Numbered from the stretch's first letter, positions 21,401 to 29,922 are shown. The stretch is DNA of 64,000 nt from Cytophagaceae bacterium (GCA_027486845.1 JAIXOL010000027.1:162779-226778); one strand, 5' to 3'. Notes: generated from the sequence alone by a model not told the origin. Made by a program: numbers and translations.

Positions 21401-21657
21401 CATACTCCTCCACCAACAGCCCCAAAGTAATAAGTAAGAGGTTGGTCAACATGACCGGAAACAGCCAATGACCTTCCAGCACGAAACGGACCAATATTTC
21501 GCCAAGAGAGATCTTTATATAGATTGTTATCAATTTTTGTTGTAGTGATATTTGTAAGTGCTTGAGAGGATGGCTGAGGTAAATTTACTTTCTTTTTCTG
21601 GGCAAAAGCAGAAATTGATAAAGTACAGCCCAATAACAATAGGGTGATTTTATTCAT
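18415..21657 (-). CDS. Secreted BNR/Asp-box (sortilin/VPS10-like) repeat protein
   Basis: The 1080 residues start with a signal peptide (to about residue 19). At least ten Asp-box motifs of the form S/T-x-D-x-G-x-x-W follow, such as TTDAGMNWNHI, STDAGKTWKHV, SKDGGKTWEHI, THDGGNSWETI and SFDDGASWNPL, spread over residues 85-710. This predicts one or two beta-propellers of the VPS10/xyloglucanase-like type. The C-terminal 250 residues are helical and charged. Such proteins are often labelled glycosyl hydrolase, but no glycosidase active site can be pointed to. Export is likely by Sec and possibly further outward. It is flanked by its own terminator downstream. Confidence 0.82.
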   Translation of the reverse strand: MNKITLLLLGCTLSISAFAQKKKVNLPQPSSQALTNITTTKIDNNLYKDLSWRNIGPFRAGRSLAVSGHVDQPLTYYFGAVGGGVWKTTDAGMNWNHIGDSTFKSSSVGAIAVAPSDPNVVYVGMGEADMRSNISYGDGVYKSTDAGKTWKHVGLPKADAIATIEVHPKDHNLVYVAAVGNPFAPNKERGVFRSKDGGKTWEHILAKNDSTGAYQVRLDPNNPRIVYATLWQAYRNGHSMSSGGLGCGLYKSVDGGDTWESLNQKPGMPKGLLGKIGIAVSPANSNRLYAMIENVKGGLYTSYDAGEHWTLVNDNKNLWQRPWYYMNLQADPQNENALIILNVNSFKSTDGGKTIRNLNVHHGDTHDVWINPKNPSNFIIGDDGGAEVTFNDGFTFSDIDIPTAQFYHVHLDNDFPYNVYGSQQDNSTVRIASRTDGNSIGIRDWYPVSGGESGYIAIDPKNSKITYGGSYDGYMTKLNVENNQEQNIMVYPENNMGHTSAEKKYRFQWTYPIIFSPHDDTRLYATSQYVHVTHDGGNSWETISPDLTRNDPKTTGATGGPITLDQTGAEIYATIFALAESTIEKGNIWAGSDDGFIHVTRDNGKNWSSITIPNSQLGDFALISTIHTSDFVKGKAYVAATRYMFGDRKPYLFKTSDYGKTWTNIVGGIPTDEYTRVVREDPNKEGLLYAGTERGIYVSFDDGASWNPLNNNLPITSVRDLQVQKREKDLVVATHGRSFWILDDLTPLYEIKDNAVADIHLFKPRHSYRMQGGDGGGRRGAPKDEGQNAPNGVLVNYYFKNVPKDEVKLQFLTMTNDTIITYSSKKDVKGEEQKASKDFYEDTKQTKSGLLSANAGQNHFVWNMRYADATEISGERSPMWAGSTIGPKVIPGNYKVRLVVGKNIIKEEIAEIKKDPRNPVTDAELKEQFDLLLKIHRKLDENHKAINQMREIKKAVSEYMKSVKDTVLISKFQKLTKPMLKNLEDLEQTLVQNKARATQDLLAYPIRLNDKIAGVASVVSSADAKPTKGSYEALDDLSKKMEKTTDKLKKVIDEDVPAFNKMVLENQLPAISVGKKKDIN

Positions 21658-21781
21658 AACTAGTGATAAGTTTAGGTTTATGCGTAAAAATACGTTCTAA
21701 GTAATAACAAAACAAAAAAAATAACGAAATTTGTAAACGATTTAACCCATCTATAAATATTGTAATTTAAACTTAAGAAAT

Positions 21782-22357
21782 ATGAATTTTATAACATTCT
21801 CACCATCAACTGACTTTGCGACATTTGTTGAACATTGGTCACAGTTATATGACCCCAACTCAAACTGGGAGGCAAACTATTATAAACACATAAAAATTGG
21901 TAAGCCTTTTACGCATAATGATATAATGGAGCTTTTTGAATGGCAAAGTCAAGCAGGCCTAGGAAAGATTCGAACGACAGCCATCAAAGATAAAATTTAT
22001 CCTCATCTCGACTACATCAATGATATGAAATTTGAGGAAACCTTGGATTTGGAAGTTTTTAATGAAAAATTTAGTGAAGTAGCTGCTGTTTCAAGGACTT
22101 TGATTTTACATATGATTAAACCAGAGTTTTATCCAATGTTCGACCAAAATGTGCATGTTGCCTACAATTTTATTCATGGCATTGAAATGGGGCCAAACGA
22201 ATATCCAATCAAGGCAGAACCAAGATTAAAGTTTTATTTTAGACACTTCGTTCCTTTCATTACAAAAGTAAAAGGTGATATTCCAATGAAGAAAATTGAC
22301 GAAGCTCTCGATACCTTTGGACAGTTAATAAAGAGAAATCCTAAACTAAAAATATAA
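21782..22357 (+). CDS. Hypothetical protein, 191 aa
   Basis: I do not recognise the family. The protein is probably cytosolic, with no signal or membrane segment, and predicted mostly helical. A segment near residue 115 (MIKPEFYPMFDQNVHVAYNF) has the Pro-x-x-x-(Tyr/Phe)-Pro-x-(Phe/Tyr)-Asp pattern that occurs in several helical DNA-binding or base-excision-like families, but this is too weak to name a function. It is followed 67 bp later by two DinB-like genes on the same strand, which may form a unit. Confidence 0.65.
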   Translation: MNFITFSPSTDFATFVEHWSQLYDPNSNWEANYYKHIKIGKPFTHNDIMELFEWQSQAGLGKIRTTAIKDKIYPHLDYINDMKFEETLDLEVFNEKFSEVAAVSRTLILHMIKPEFYPMFDQNVHVAYNFIHGIEMGPNEYPIKAEPRLKFYFRHFVPFITKVKGDIPMKKIDEALDTFGQLIKRNPKLKI

Positions 22358-22424
22358 TTTTAGTTTATAGTATGTCAATTCATGGCTTTTTCTGAAATTT
22401 GCAAGTAAATTATACTTCATATTT

Positions 22425-22889
22425 ATGACTAACAATCAACTCGAAAAAATTATAGACAATTTGGACACCGTTTTTAGAGGTGATGCTTGGCATGGACCGT
22501 CAGTGATGGAGTTTCTGAATTCGATGCCACTTGATATTGTTGATGTTCAAAAAAACTTTTCTAAACATACAATTTGTCAAATAGTTTATCATCTTTCGGC
22601 ATGGCGGAACTTTGTTTATGAAAAACTTAATGATAATATTCGATTTGACTTAGTTGACGAAATCGATAATTACGGAAGTGAGGAAGCGATAACAAAAGCT
22701 AATTGGTCTACTTTAGTAAATAATCTTAAAGAATCACAAGAAAAACTGATTGAAAAACTCTCCAAATTTGATGATAGTTTGCTAAATCGACTTGTGCCTG
22801 GTCAAGATTATGATTTTTATAAATTATTAACTGGATTGATTCAACACGACACTTATCATCTTGGTATGATTTGGGTACTATGGGATTAA
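22425..22889 (+). CDS. DinB family four-helix-bundle protein
   Basis: The 154-residue protein has the DinB/YfiT-like pattern of a metal-binding four-helix bundle. It shows an N-terminal FRGDAWHGPSVMEFL segment, a histidine in QIVYHLSAWRNF and a paired-histidine HDTYHLG near the end. Members may be metal-dependent hydrolases or thiol transferases, or binding proteins; the activity is not known. It is a close paralogue of the next gene (AWHGPSV, YHxxxWR and HD-x-YH all shared), so the pair arose by tandem duplication. It ends soon after the last histidine motif, so it is shorter at the C-terminus than its twin. Confidence 0.82.
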   Translation: MTNNQLEKIIDNLDTVFRGDAWHGPSVMEFLNSMPLDIVDVQKNFSKHTICQIVYHLSAWRNFVYEKLNDNIRFDLVDEIDNYGSEEAITKANWSTLVNNLKESQEKLIEKLSKFDDSLLNRLVPGQDYDFYKLLTGLIQHDTYHLGMIWVLWD

Positions 22890-23010
22890 ATTTTAGTTAA
22901 TAGTCAACAAGTTCACGATCAATAGAAATTTTCAACATTAGTAAGGTAAACTTAAATTAAGATTTAAAGATAAAAAATAGTACATTCTCAACGAAAGAGA
23001 ATCTTTTATT

Positions 23011-23553
23011 ATGGAAGAATTGCAAACAAAAGAACTTGAACGAATCAAGACATTACTTAATGCCGCCTTTCATGGCGGTGCTTGGCATGGCCCTTCGGTT
23101 TTAGAAAACCTCAAAGATATTAAACCAAAAACGGCCGGCACTCGCCAAAAGAATATTCATACAATTGCCGAGTTGGTTTATCATATCACAACTTGGAGGA
23201 TTTTTGCCTTAAAAAAAATCCAAGGAGATGTTGAATTTGAAATTAAAACTGAAAAACAAAATTGGGGAAATATTAGCGAAGTGGACGATTTTGAATGGGA
23301 AACACTTCAAATGGAACTTACCCTAAGCCATGATGAATTGATGAGTGCTTTGGAAGAAAAAGATGATAGTTTCTTGAACGAAATTGTTCCAGGTGCTGAG
23401 TATGATTTTTACACTTTGCTCCATGGTATCATTCATCATGATTTATACCATAATGGACAAGTAGGTATTCTAAAAAAGTCTGCTCCGAAAACGAGCAAGT
23501 TCGATGATGAAGATGAATTCCGAACGACAAGCTATTTTGAAGACGAATATTGA
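23011..23553 (+). CDS. DinB family four-helix-bundle protein (second copy)
   Basis: The protein has 180 residues with the same motifs as the preceding gene: FHGGAWHGPSVLENL, ELVYHITTWRIF, and HHDLYHNGQ near residue 150. These three histidine sites are the usual metal ligands of the family. It carries an extra acidic C-terminal tail (DDEDEFRTTSYFEDEY) that its twin lacks. It is cytosolic and of unknown reaction. It is the last gene of this strand group; a strong hairpin follows. Confidence 0.82.
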   Translation: MEELQTKELERIKTLLNAAFHGGAWHGPSVLENLKDIKPKTAGTRQKNIHTIAELVYHITTWRIFALKKIQGDVEFEIKTEKQNWGNISEVDDFEWETLQMELTLSHDELMSALEEKDDSFLNEIVPGAEYDFYTLLHGIIHHDLYHNGQVGILKKSAPKTSKFDDEDEFRTTSYFEDEY

Positions 23554-23570
23554 TTTCTTGAGTTCTTTAA

Positions 23571-23607
23571 AAATAGGTCTAAAGTTTCTATAATTTTAGA
23601 CCTATTT
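23571..23607. terminator. Bidirectional terminator hairpin
   Basis: Perfect 13-bp stem, AAATAGGTCTAAA and TTTAGACCTATTT, with an 11-nt loop, between the convergent DinB-like and MBL-fold genes. Confidence 0.8.
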
Positions 23608-23637
23608 CTGTAAACAATTATCTAAAAATCAATCAAA

Positions 23638-24741
23638 TTAAAACTCCCACCAAACTTTATCAGGATATAAACTATCAAGTACCACAGGCTCTCCAATCAT
23701 TGGGGTAGTTAGTTTAATTTTATTATTTGATACTGCTTTTAGACGTTTGATTGGCTCATTCCAAGCATGATTCGCCAAAGGAAACTTTGCCCAGTGCACT
23801 GGCATTAATACTTTAGCTTTTAAATCTTTGGCAGCCAAAAATGTCTCTTCTGGCAGCGTATGAATATTGTGCCAAAGCACGTTATACTGACCGTTTTCGA
23901 GTATCGCTATATCAAAAGGGCCGTATTTTTCACCTATAATTTTGAAGTGGTTGTCATACCCCGAATCACCACCTAAGAATAGATTATAACCATGAATATT
24001 TAACACAAACGACGACCAAAGGGATTTTGCACGAGTGAAACCTCGTCCAGAAAAATGTCGAGCTGGTGTAGCCGTTATTACAATATCATCAGTAACTTTA
24101 ACGCTTTCCCACCAATCAAATTCTACAATTTTGTCAGAACTTATGCCCCAATTCTCCAAATGAGCTCCAACACCTAAAGAAGTATAAAATTTCTTAATTT
24201 TTGGTTGTAGCCTCAAAATAGTCTCATAATCAAGATGGTCGTAATGGTCATGCGACAAAAACAAAATATCAATTTCTGGAAAATCATCAACTTGATAAAC
24301 ATCTGCACCTTTGAAAGACTTAACCAAAAAACTGACTGGCGAAGCACTTCCACTAAAAACTGGGTCAATTAGAATTGTAGTTTCTTTAGATTTAATAAAG
24401 TAAGATGAATGACCAAACCAAACAATGTTTGGTTTATCGGCTTTTAGATTTTTTAAGTTGGTTTTTATTGATGGAATTTCTTTTGGAGGCTCAACATTCG
24501 AAGGTTTATTGAAATAATCTTTTAATAAAGTCAAATAACTCCCATTTTCAGCCATTACCGAAGTTATATTTATATTCTGAAATGCTCCATTTTTATAATT
24601 GGGTGATTTCAAAACTCTCTCAAGCCTTGCCCCTGATGAATCTTTACCAAAAACAGCTTTTTGCATAAATCCCCAAACTATTAAACCTAAAAAAAACACT
24701 ATAACTATTATACAAATCATCATTTTCTTTACAATTTTCAT
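23638..24741 (-). CDS. MBL-fold metallo-hydrolase, NAPE-PLD-like, membrane-anchored
   Basis: The 367-residue protein has one N-terminal membrane segment (about residues 7-27) and then a metallo-beta-lactamase fold. Metal ligands are in SHDHYDHLD, TPARHFSGRG, GGDSGYD and the late PVHWAKF. The order and the ILIDPVFSGSASP segment match the NAPE-PLD/UlaG-like branch, whose members hydrolyse phospholipid or lactone bonds. It is probably anchored in the inner membrane facing the periplasm. Substrate unknown. It is a single gene facing its own promoter region of about 200 AT-rich bases. Confidence 0.85.
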   Translation of the reverse strand: MKIVKKMMICIIVIVFFLGLIVWGFMQKAVFGKDSSGARLERVLKSPNYKNGAFQNINITSVMAENGSYLTLLKDYFNKPSNVEPPKEIPSIKTNLKNLKADKPNIVWFGHSSYFIKSKETTILIDPVFSGSASPVSFLVKSFKGADVYQVDDFPEIDILFLSHDHYDHLDYETILRLQPKIKKFYTSLGVGAHLENWGISSDKIVEFDWWESVKVTDDIVITATPARHFSGRGFTRAKSLWSSFVLNIHGYNLFLGGDSGYDNHFKIIGEKYGPFDIAILENGQYNVLWHNIHTLPEETFLAAKDLKAKVLMPVHWAKFPLANHAWNEPIKRLKAVSNNKIKLTTPMIGEPVVLDSLYPDKVWWEF

Positions 24742-24945
24742 TTTTTTGTTTGTTAGATATTAACTATTTTAATCAATACAATAGTTCCAAATACAAAATT
24801 CTATAAATTTATCTCTTAAAAATGCTTTTTTTTAATTGAATTTGGCAAATTGCTAAAAATTTTAGATATTAGGGTGTGTAAATTTTCCTAAGATACCATC
24901 TCAATGAATTAAGCCTATGCTTCTTTCATAAAAACTATAAATCCA

Positions 24946-26034
24946 ATGTCTCTCATCAGTAATAACCTTAAATACTTGCGTCGAATCAATGGTTTGACCC
25001 AAGAACAATTTGCTCGCCGAATTGGCACTAAAAGAGCCAATGTAGGTGCTTACGAAGAATCAAGGGCAATTCCACCAGTCGATACCCTCAAGATAATTGC
25101 CAATACTTTTGGTATTACAGTTGATGATTTTGTAAAAAAAGATATACGTAAACTACGAGAAACTCCTGACCTTACTTTTGGCTTTGAAGCAAAACCTTTT
25201 TATAGCAACGAACATTCAGAGGCTTCATCAGTTTTGGTTGAAATCGACCCTTTTGATATTCCGATAAATAAAACACCAAATAATAATTTTGAAGAAGCAA
25301 CGGGCAGCGTTGCTTATTTTGCTCAAAATTCGGCAAACCCAAAATCCGATACGTATTCAGCCCCTTCAATCGGCGATTTAATGAAAAAGTTTTTAGGTGA
25401 TGAACAACCAATAAATATAGAAAGAAATCAAGAACCTAAAACCGCTGAAAGAGTCGCACAGACTGTAAATTTAAAACCAAGTTTTGAACGAGAACCTTAC
25501 CCTGCACCTCAACAAAATACGCTATCGAATAATCCACAAACAACTAATTATCAGTCAATTAATCAAAATATTTCTTTAGTTAGACGATTTCAATATAATG
25601 AATATTTGGTCAAACACAGTGATTTTTATTTTTTAAAAACACTATCACTTTTTAATATTCCGACTCTTACAAATGGAGAATTTCGGGCATTTGAAGCGGG
25701 CGAAGATTTTGCTTTTGAAGGGGCTTTACTAGTTGGCTCTTTGATTAGAAATTGGCACGAAATATCAGATGGAAAAAACTATATTTTAGTAACAAAAACA
25801 CACGGCATTATTTATCGAAGAGTGTATAATCAAGTGAAAATCAAAGGTACGCTCCTACTTAGTACTGATAACAATCGTTTTCCGAGTTCGGAAATTTCTT
25901 TTACAGATGTAATAGAAACTTGGGAAATAAAAGCCTTTGTAAGCCATATTTTGCCAGAACCAGCAACCCCATATAGCAAACTAGGAAATTTGGTCGATGA
26001 AATGAAATTTGAATTAGAACGTATCAAAAAATAA
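24946..26034 (+). CDS. XRE-family regulator with degenerate S24/LexA-like C-terminal domain
   Basis: Residues 1-65 form a Cro/C1-type helix-turn-helix (LTQEQFARRIGTKRANVGAYE). A long glutamine-, asparagine- and proline-rich linker follows to about 205. Residues 215-340 resemble the S24 peptidase fold of LexA and phage repressors. The two catalytic positions appear replaced: the usual G-D-S-M is G-E-D-F here, and the usual lysine in G-I-x-Y-K-R-V is arginine (GIIYRRV). Self-cleavage is therefore unlikely, and the domain may serve as a dimerisation or sensing module. Its TAA is immediately followed by the ATG of the aminotransferase gene, so the two are probably co-translated. Regulated targets are unknown. 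Confidence 0.8.
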   Translation: MSLISNNLKYLRRINGLTQEQFARRIGTKRANVGAYEESRAIPPVDTLKIIANTFGITVDDFVKKDIRKLRETPDLTFGFEAKPFYSNEHSEASSVLVEIDPFDIPINKTPNNNFEEATGSVAYFAQNSANPKSDTYSAPSIGDLMKKFLGDEQPINIERNQEPKTAERVAQTVNLKPSFEREPYPAPQQNTLSNNPQTTNYQSINQNISLVRRFQYNEYLVKHSDFYFLKTLSLFNIPTLTNGEFRAFEAGEDFAFEGALLVGSLIRNWHEISDGKNYILVTKTHGIIYRRVYNQVKIKGTLLLSTDNNRFPSSEISFTDVIETWEIKAFVSHILPEPATPYSKLGNLVDEMKFELERIKK

Positions 26035-27181
26035 ATGCAAATTACCTCGAAGCAACCTAATATCGGTACAACAATTTTCACTATAATGTCGCAATTAGCG
26101 GCTGAAAATGATGCATTAAACCTCTCGCAGGGCTTTCCGAACTATAATTGTTCGCCAAAACTCATCGAATTGGTCAATCATCACATGAAGCGAGGAATGA
26201 ACCAATATGCCCCTATGGCAGGTATTATGCCTCTGCGTGAGATTATTGCTCAGAAAACATTTGATTTATATGGATTGACTTATAATCCAAACGATGAAAT
26301 CACTATTGTTTCAGGCTGTACAGAAGCACTTTATGCTGTTATGACAGCCATAATTCACAAAGATGATGAGGTGATAGTTTTTGAACCTGCATATGATAGT
26401 TATGTGCCAGCCATTGAACTAAACGGAGGAAAAGCAGTCTATGTAACACTTTTACCAGAAAATGACTTTGCTATCGATTGGCAGCTTGTAAAATCAAAAA
26501 TTACAGCTCAAACTAAGGCAATTATGCTAACAACACCGCATAATCCGACTGGAAAATGTTTAACTCAAAATGATATTAATTCTTTAGCCGAGCTATTGAA
26601 AGGAACAAATATCTTTGTGGTATCGGATGAAGTCTATGAACATATTATTTTTGATGGTCGAAAACATCTTTCGCCCGCCACACACGCCGATTTGAAGGAA
26701 CGCACATTTGTATGTGGCTCTTTTGGCAAAACATTTCATACAACGGGTTGGAAGTTAGGCTATTGTATGGCACCAAAAGCACTTTCAGTAGAATTTAGAA
26801 AAGCTCATCAATGGATTACATTTTCTTGTCCGACACCATTTCAATATGCTTTTGCCGATTTCTTGAAAGAACCTGATAATTATCTTTCAGTAACGCAGTT
26901 TTATCAAGAAAAAAGAGATAAATTCATAAATTGGATAAAAGATTCAAGGTTTGAATTAATCCCAACTGAAGGTAGTTTTTTCCAATTGGTTTCTTATAAA
27001 AATATCACGGACGAATCAGATTACGATTTGGCAGTAAGATGGACAAAAGAAATCGGTGTAGCCTCAATTCCGATTTCTGTTTTTTTATGCCGATAAAATT
27101 GACAATAAAATATTAAGATTCTGTTTTGCCAAAGATAACGAAATGCTCGAACGAGCTGCAGAAAGGCTTTGTAGATTATAG
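26035..27181 (+). pseudogene. Methionine-type PLP aminotransferase, frameshifted near the 3' end
   Basis: A fold-type I aminotransferase resembling methionine/glutamine aminotransferase (YbdL-like). Visible are NLSQGFPNY, TTPHNPTGK, the VVSDEVYEH strand and the PLP-lysine site GSFGKTFHTTGWKLGY. The uninterrupted frame stops at 27096 after SVFLCR. Removing one T from the run of seven at 27080-27086 restores SVFYADKIDNKILRF and the expected C-terminus (ending ERLCRL) with a stop at 27179-27181, giving 381 residues. The break may be a real mutation, a slippage-prone tract or a sequencing error. As written, the product lacks about 28 C-terminal residues and adds a few wrong ones. It directly abuts the regulator gene upstream. 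Confidence 0.85.
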
Positions 27182-27190
27182 TGTAATCTT

Positions 27191-27222
27191 AAGTCCACAG
27201 TAATTCTATTGACTGTGGACTT
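27191..27222. terminator. Terminator hairpin between convergent genes
   Basis: Perfect 11-bp stem, AAGTCCACAGT and ACTGTGGACTT, with a 10-nt loop, just beyond the restored aminotransferase stop. Confidence 0.8.
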
Positions 27223-27237
27223 CCGAACGTTGCCTAA

Positions 27238-27960
27238 TCACATCTTCATTATTTTCAAAATCTTATTCGGCTGAATCAACAATGATTTTCCAACTTCATA
27301 CCAGAGTTCATCGCCTGCATTCAGAAACAAACCTTTATAAGATGGCTTTTTACTATGAGCAAATTCAGCCTCAAATTCGCCAGAAAACGTATTTTTTAAA
27401 ATAAAATTGAGTTCTTCCCACGCTAAAACCTTTGTTTCGCTCGAGCCATCATTAATATTTGTACGAACTAATTGCAATTTGCGTTCAACAAATGAGGCAC
27501 TCACAAAAACCTCCACATTTTCACCCGATTGATTTTTCAAAAAAATTAATTTCAATGATGATTCCCTACCAGCCTTTTCATAAACCGCTTGTTGGAGCTC
27601 TTCAATCAAATATTTTAACGCATCGGTGTTTTTTGGATAAAAACTTTTACCGTTAAAATCTACTTGCCAAAAATCTTGATGCGGCTCTAATGACTTAATA
27701 AATAGCTCATTAGCTGATTTCAAACTACCAAAAACTACATCTGACCAAACTTTTGGTAGTGCACCTTTCCAAGTAAAATCATCGTTCGAACTAAAACCTT
27801 CATCAAAAAGTTCATCTTCGGTTAATTCTTCACGATCAAGATAAGTTAATTCGAAACTTAAGGCTAATTCTTGGTCATAACTTCCATTTATCTCAATAGC
27901 GTGAGCAAAAGGTGCTGGAATATTTTCAGCCGTTTGATATTTGAGGGAGAACGTAGGCAT
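27238..27960 (-). CDS. Hypothetical protein, 240 aa
   Basis: I do not recognise the family. The sequence is soluble-looking and acidic, with no signal or membrane segment. Alternating strands and helices are suggested by segments such as WQVDFNGKSFYP, FVERKLQLVRTN and the C-terminal KSLLIQPNKILKIMKM. Its start overlaps the end of the menE-like gene by 35 bases on the same strand, so it is translated from the same message. That suggests a role linked to the ligase or its product, but this is inference only. Confidence 0.65.
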   Translation of the reverse strand: MPTFSLKYQTAENIPAPFAHAIEINGSYDQELALSFELTYLDREELTEDELFDEGFSSNDDFTWKGALPKVWSDVVFGSLKSANELFIKSLEPHQDFWQVDFNGKSFYPKNTDALKYLIEELQQAVYEKAGRESSLKLIFLKNQSGENVEVFVSASFVERKLQLVRTNINDGSSETKVLAWEELNFILKNTFSGEFEAEFAHSKKPSYKGLFLNAGDELWYEVGKSLLIQPNKILKIMKM

Positions 27961-29062
27961 TTATCGTTTTAATTTTATCAATTTTTCCCGTTGGAGTTTC
28001 TAACATTTTTTCCAAAAAAAACACTTCCTTTGGGACTTCAAATTTAGGCAAAATTTCTTTGAAACCTTGCAGAATATCAATCTTAGTTGCATCGTCTCTA
28101 CTTGGAAAGGCAGCGTTCGTCTCTTTTTCAAGTACAAAAATCAATCTTTCTCCCAGCTTTTCATCAGGCAAACTAAATACAAAATATCGACCATTAAGTT
28201 TCTGTTCGTCGGTTTTTAGCTTTTTCAAAACTGAGTCTACAGCTTTTTCAACTTTTTCGAGCTGTATTTTCACACCGCCACTATTGATTACATTGTCGAT
28301 TCTACCATGTAAAACAAAACTGCTACCATTGATAATTTCGGCCACATCATTTGTTGTAATCCACTGACCATCAGTAGTTTTGGATTTTATCATCAAACAA
28401 CTTTCTTCATTTAGTTGAATATCAACACCTTCAAGCGTATTAAAAAAATCTTCTTTTTCTGAGCCATTAATTCGTTTGATAGCAATATGCGTAAGAGTTT
28501 CGCTCATGCCATAAGTTACATAAACAGGACGATAAATTTTTTGTACTTTTTCAAGAATAGCATCGTTGACAGCCGCCCCACCAATGATAATTACTTTAGC
28601 CGAATTAAGGATTTCGTAAAAAATTGGTGTGCTTTCTAAAATTGTCTGAATTTGTAAAGGAACAAAAGCAAAGAAATTCTGCCCACGATTAGCTTTCAAG
28701 ATATATAAATGCTTTTCAATATCTTCAAAAGGATTGGATTTTGGCTCAACAATCAACAAATCCATACCAATTTCAAAGGCCCTAACCAGCATCATCATTC
28801 CAGCGATGTAATCAATATTTAAACAACAAAATGCAGTATCGCCCTCTTTTAGATTAAAAGCTTTGGCAGTCATTTTTACTGATGCCAACATTTGCTTACG
28901 ATGAAGTAAAATTTTCTTTGGGATGCCAGTTGAACCTGAAGTTTGAATCTCGAAAGTTTCTTGACCAGACTCCCAAGCTTTTTTGAAATCAAAAACCTTC
29001 TTGAAGTATGGATTAGTGGGCTGCGTATTAATGCATGAGCCATCTTTTTCTAAAAAAATCAT
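27926..29062 (-). CDS. menE: AMP-binding acyl-CoA ligase, probable o-succinylbenzoate--CoA ligase
   Basis: The protein activates a carboxylic acid with ATP and transfers it to CoA. It has 378 residues, the compact size typical of Bacteroidota MenE. The ATP-binding loop is QTSGSTGIPKKI, then VTYGMSET, WITTNDVAEI, the hinge HGRIDNVINSGGVKI and the late lysine region TPTGKIDK. MenE makes o-succinylbenzoyl-CoA in menaquinone synthesis. No other men genes are near, so the substrate is assigned by size and resemblance only. It overlaps the following unknown gene by 35 bases. Confidence 0.75.
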   Translation of the reverse strand: MIFLEKDGSCINTQPTNPYFKKVFDFKKAWESGQETFEIQTSGSTGIPKKILLHRKQMLASVKMTAKAFNLKEGDTAFCCLNIDYIAGMMMLVRAFEIGMDLLIVEPKSNPFEDIEKHLYILKANRGQNFFAFVPLQIQTILESTPIFYEILNSAKVIIIGGAAVNDAILEKVQKIYRPVYVTYGMSETLTHIAIKRINGSEKEDFFNTLEGVDIQLNEESCLMIKSKTTDGQWITTNDVAEIINGSSFVLHGRIDNVINSGGVKIQLEKVEKAVDSVLKKLKTDEQKLNGRYFVFSLPDEKLGERLIFVLEKETNAAFPSRDDATKIDILQGFKEILPKFEVPKEVFFLEKMLETPTGKIDKIKTINAYVLPQISNG

Positions 29063-29078
29063 TTTCTAAAATAAAAAT

Positions 29079-29107
29079 CCCTTCTCAATTTGTTAATTTG
29101 AGAAGGG
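29079..29107 (-). terminator. Terminator of the Rieske-protein gene
   Basis: Stem CCCTTCTCAA with TTGAGAAGGG around a 9-nt loop, followed on the minus strand by a T-rich run. It lies 27 bp past the stop codon at 29134. Confidence 0.8.
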
Positions 29108-29133
29108 TTGAATAAATATTTTGCAAAACAAAA

Positions 29134-29637
29134 TTAAGCAAAAACTCTTAAAGTATTTTTAGTTGCATCAAAAGATGTGTTGAAACGTGCGAGAGCAGAC
29201 TTAGCTGGGCCTTTAGTTGCTGCTCCAGTCGATGAAAATGTTGAACCATGATTTGGACAATAGAAATCATTACTAGATGAACGATAATCAATTGTAGTTA
29301 GCTCATGCGTACATCTCGAATCAACTGCTATCCAGCTACCATTTGTATCGTTTACGCGAGCAATAATTACATTTTGGGCTTTAACAACTACAAAATTCCC
29401 TTTTGTTTTTAAGCCCGAATACATTGCATCATTGATATTAATTGTAAAATCAAGTTTTCCTGTGTTTGTGGTTGGATTGGGGTCGGGAATCTCACCACCA
29501 TCACTACAAGACTGTAGGCAATTCATGAGCATAATTGCACCAAAACTGAGCCCAACCTGACGCATAAATTCTTTGCGATCAATTGTATTTATTTCCATTT
29601 TTTCAATCTCAATATTGTTTATTGTTGTTTCTTGCAT
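29134..29637 (-). CDS. Rieske [2Fe-2S] domain lipoprotein
   Basis: The protein has 167 residues from the ATG at 29637, or 154 from the ATG at 29598 just before the Tat-like segment INTIDRKEFMRQVG. A hydrophobic stretch and cysteines (NCLQSCSDGG) follow, so it is probably an exported lipoprotein. The Rieske cluster motifs are intact: CTH in SRCTHELT and CPNHG in FYCPNHGSTF, about 20 residues apart. Such proteins carry electrons in the envelope. Redox partners are not encoded nearby. A well-spaced promoter lies 45 bp upstream and a terminator follows, so it is its own transcription unit. Confidence 0.88.
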   Translation of the reverse strand: MQETTINNIEIEKMEINTIDRKEFMRQVGLSFGAIMLMNCLQSCSDGGEIPDPNPTTNTGKLDFTININDAMYSGLKTKGNFVVVKAQNVIIARVNDTNGSWIAVDSRCTHELTTIDYRSSSNDFYCPNHGSTFSSTGAATKGPAKSALARFNTSFDATKNTLRVFA

Positions 29638-29681
29638 CTCTTTTGTTTTATTCTTAAACGGTTAGGGTTTATATATATTTT

Positions 29682-29712
29682 CAAAAATATTGAAATAATT
29701 AAACAAATACAA
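29682..29712 (-). promoter_or_regulatory. Sigma-A type promoter of the Rieske gene
   Basis: On the minus strand: TTG (29712-29710), a 20-bp spacer and TATTTTTG (29689-29682), an exact match to the Bacteroidota consensus TTG/TAnnTTTG. The start codon lies about 45 bp downstream. Confidence 0.55.
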
Positions 29713-29787
29713 ACTTTTGCTTGTTGATATTTTAAAGAAAATATTTCCGAAAAATAAACCAAAAATGGATAATAAATATACTTATTT

Positions 29788-29820
29788 TTGTTTTTATAGT
29801 TTTTTTATCCATTATATTTG
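29788..29820 (+). promoter_or_regulatory. Candidate promoter of the DUF2452 gene
   Basis: TTG (29788-29790), 22-bp spacer, TATATTTG (29813-29820). The start codon is about 100 bp downstream. A second exact -7 match, TATTTTTG, overlaps the TTG. Confidence 0.4.
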
Positions 29821-29922
29821 CAATAAATAGATTATTTATCAGTTTCAATTCATTAAAACTGGTTCTTTTTTTATCTATTTTAAGACCTTGGATTCAATTA
29901 AAAAATAAAATGACGCTTAAAA

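Noticed and set aside
18415..21657. Naming the BNR-repeat protein a glycosidase
   Set aside because: Asp-box repeats show a propeller fold only; no catalytic residues of a glycosidase family could be identified.
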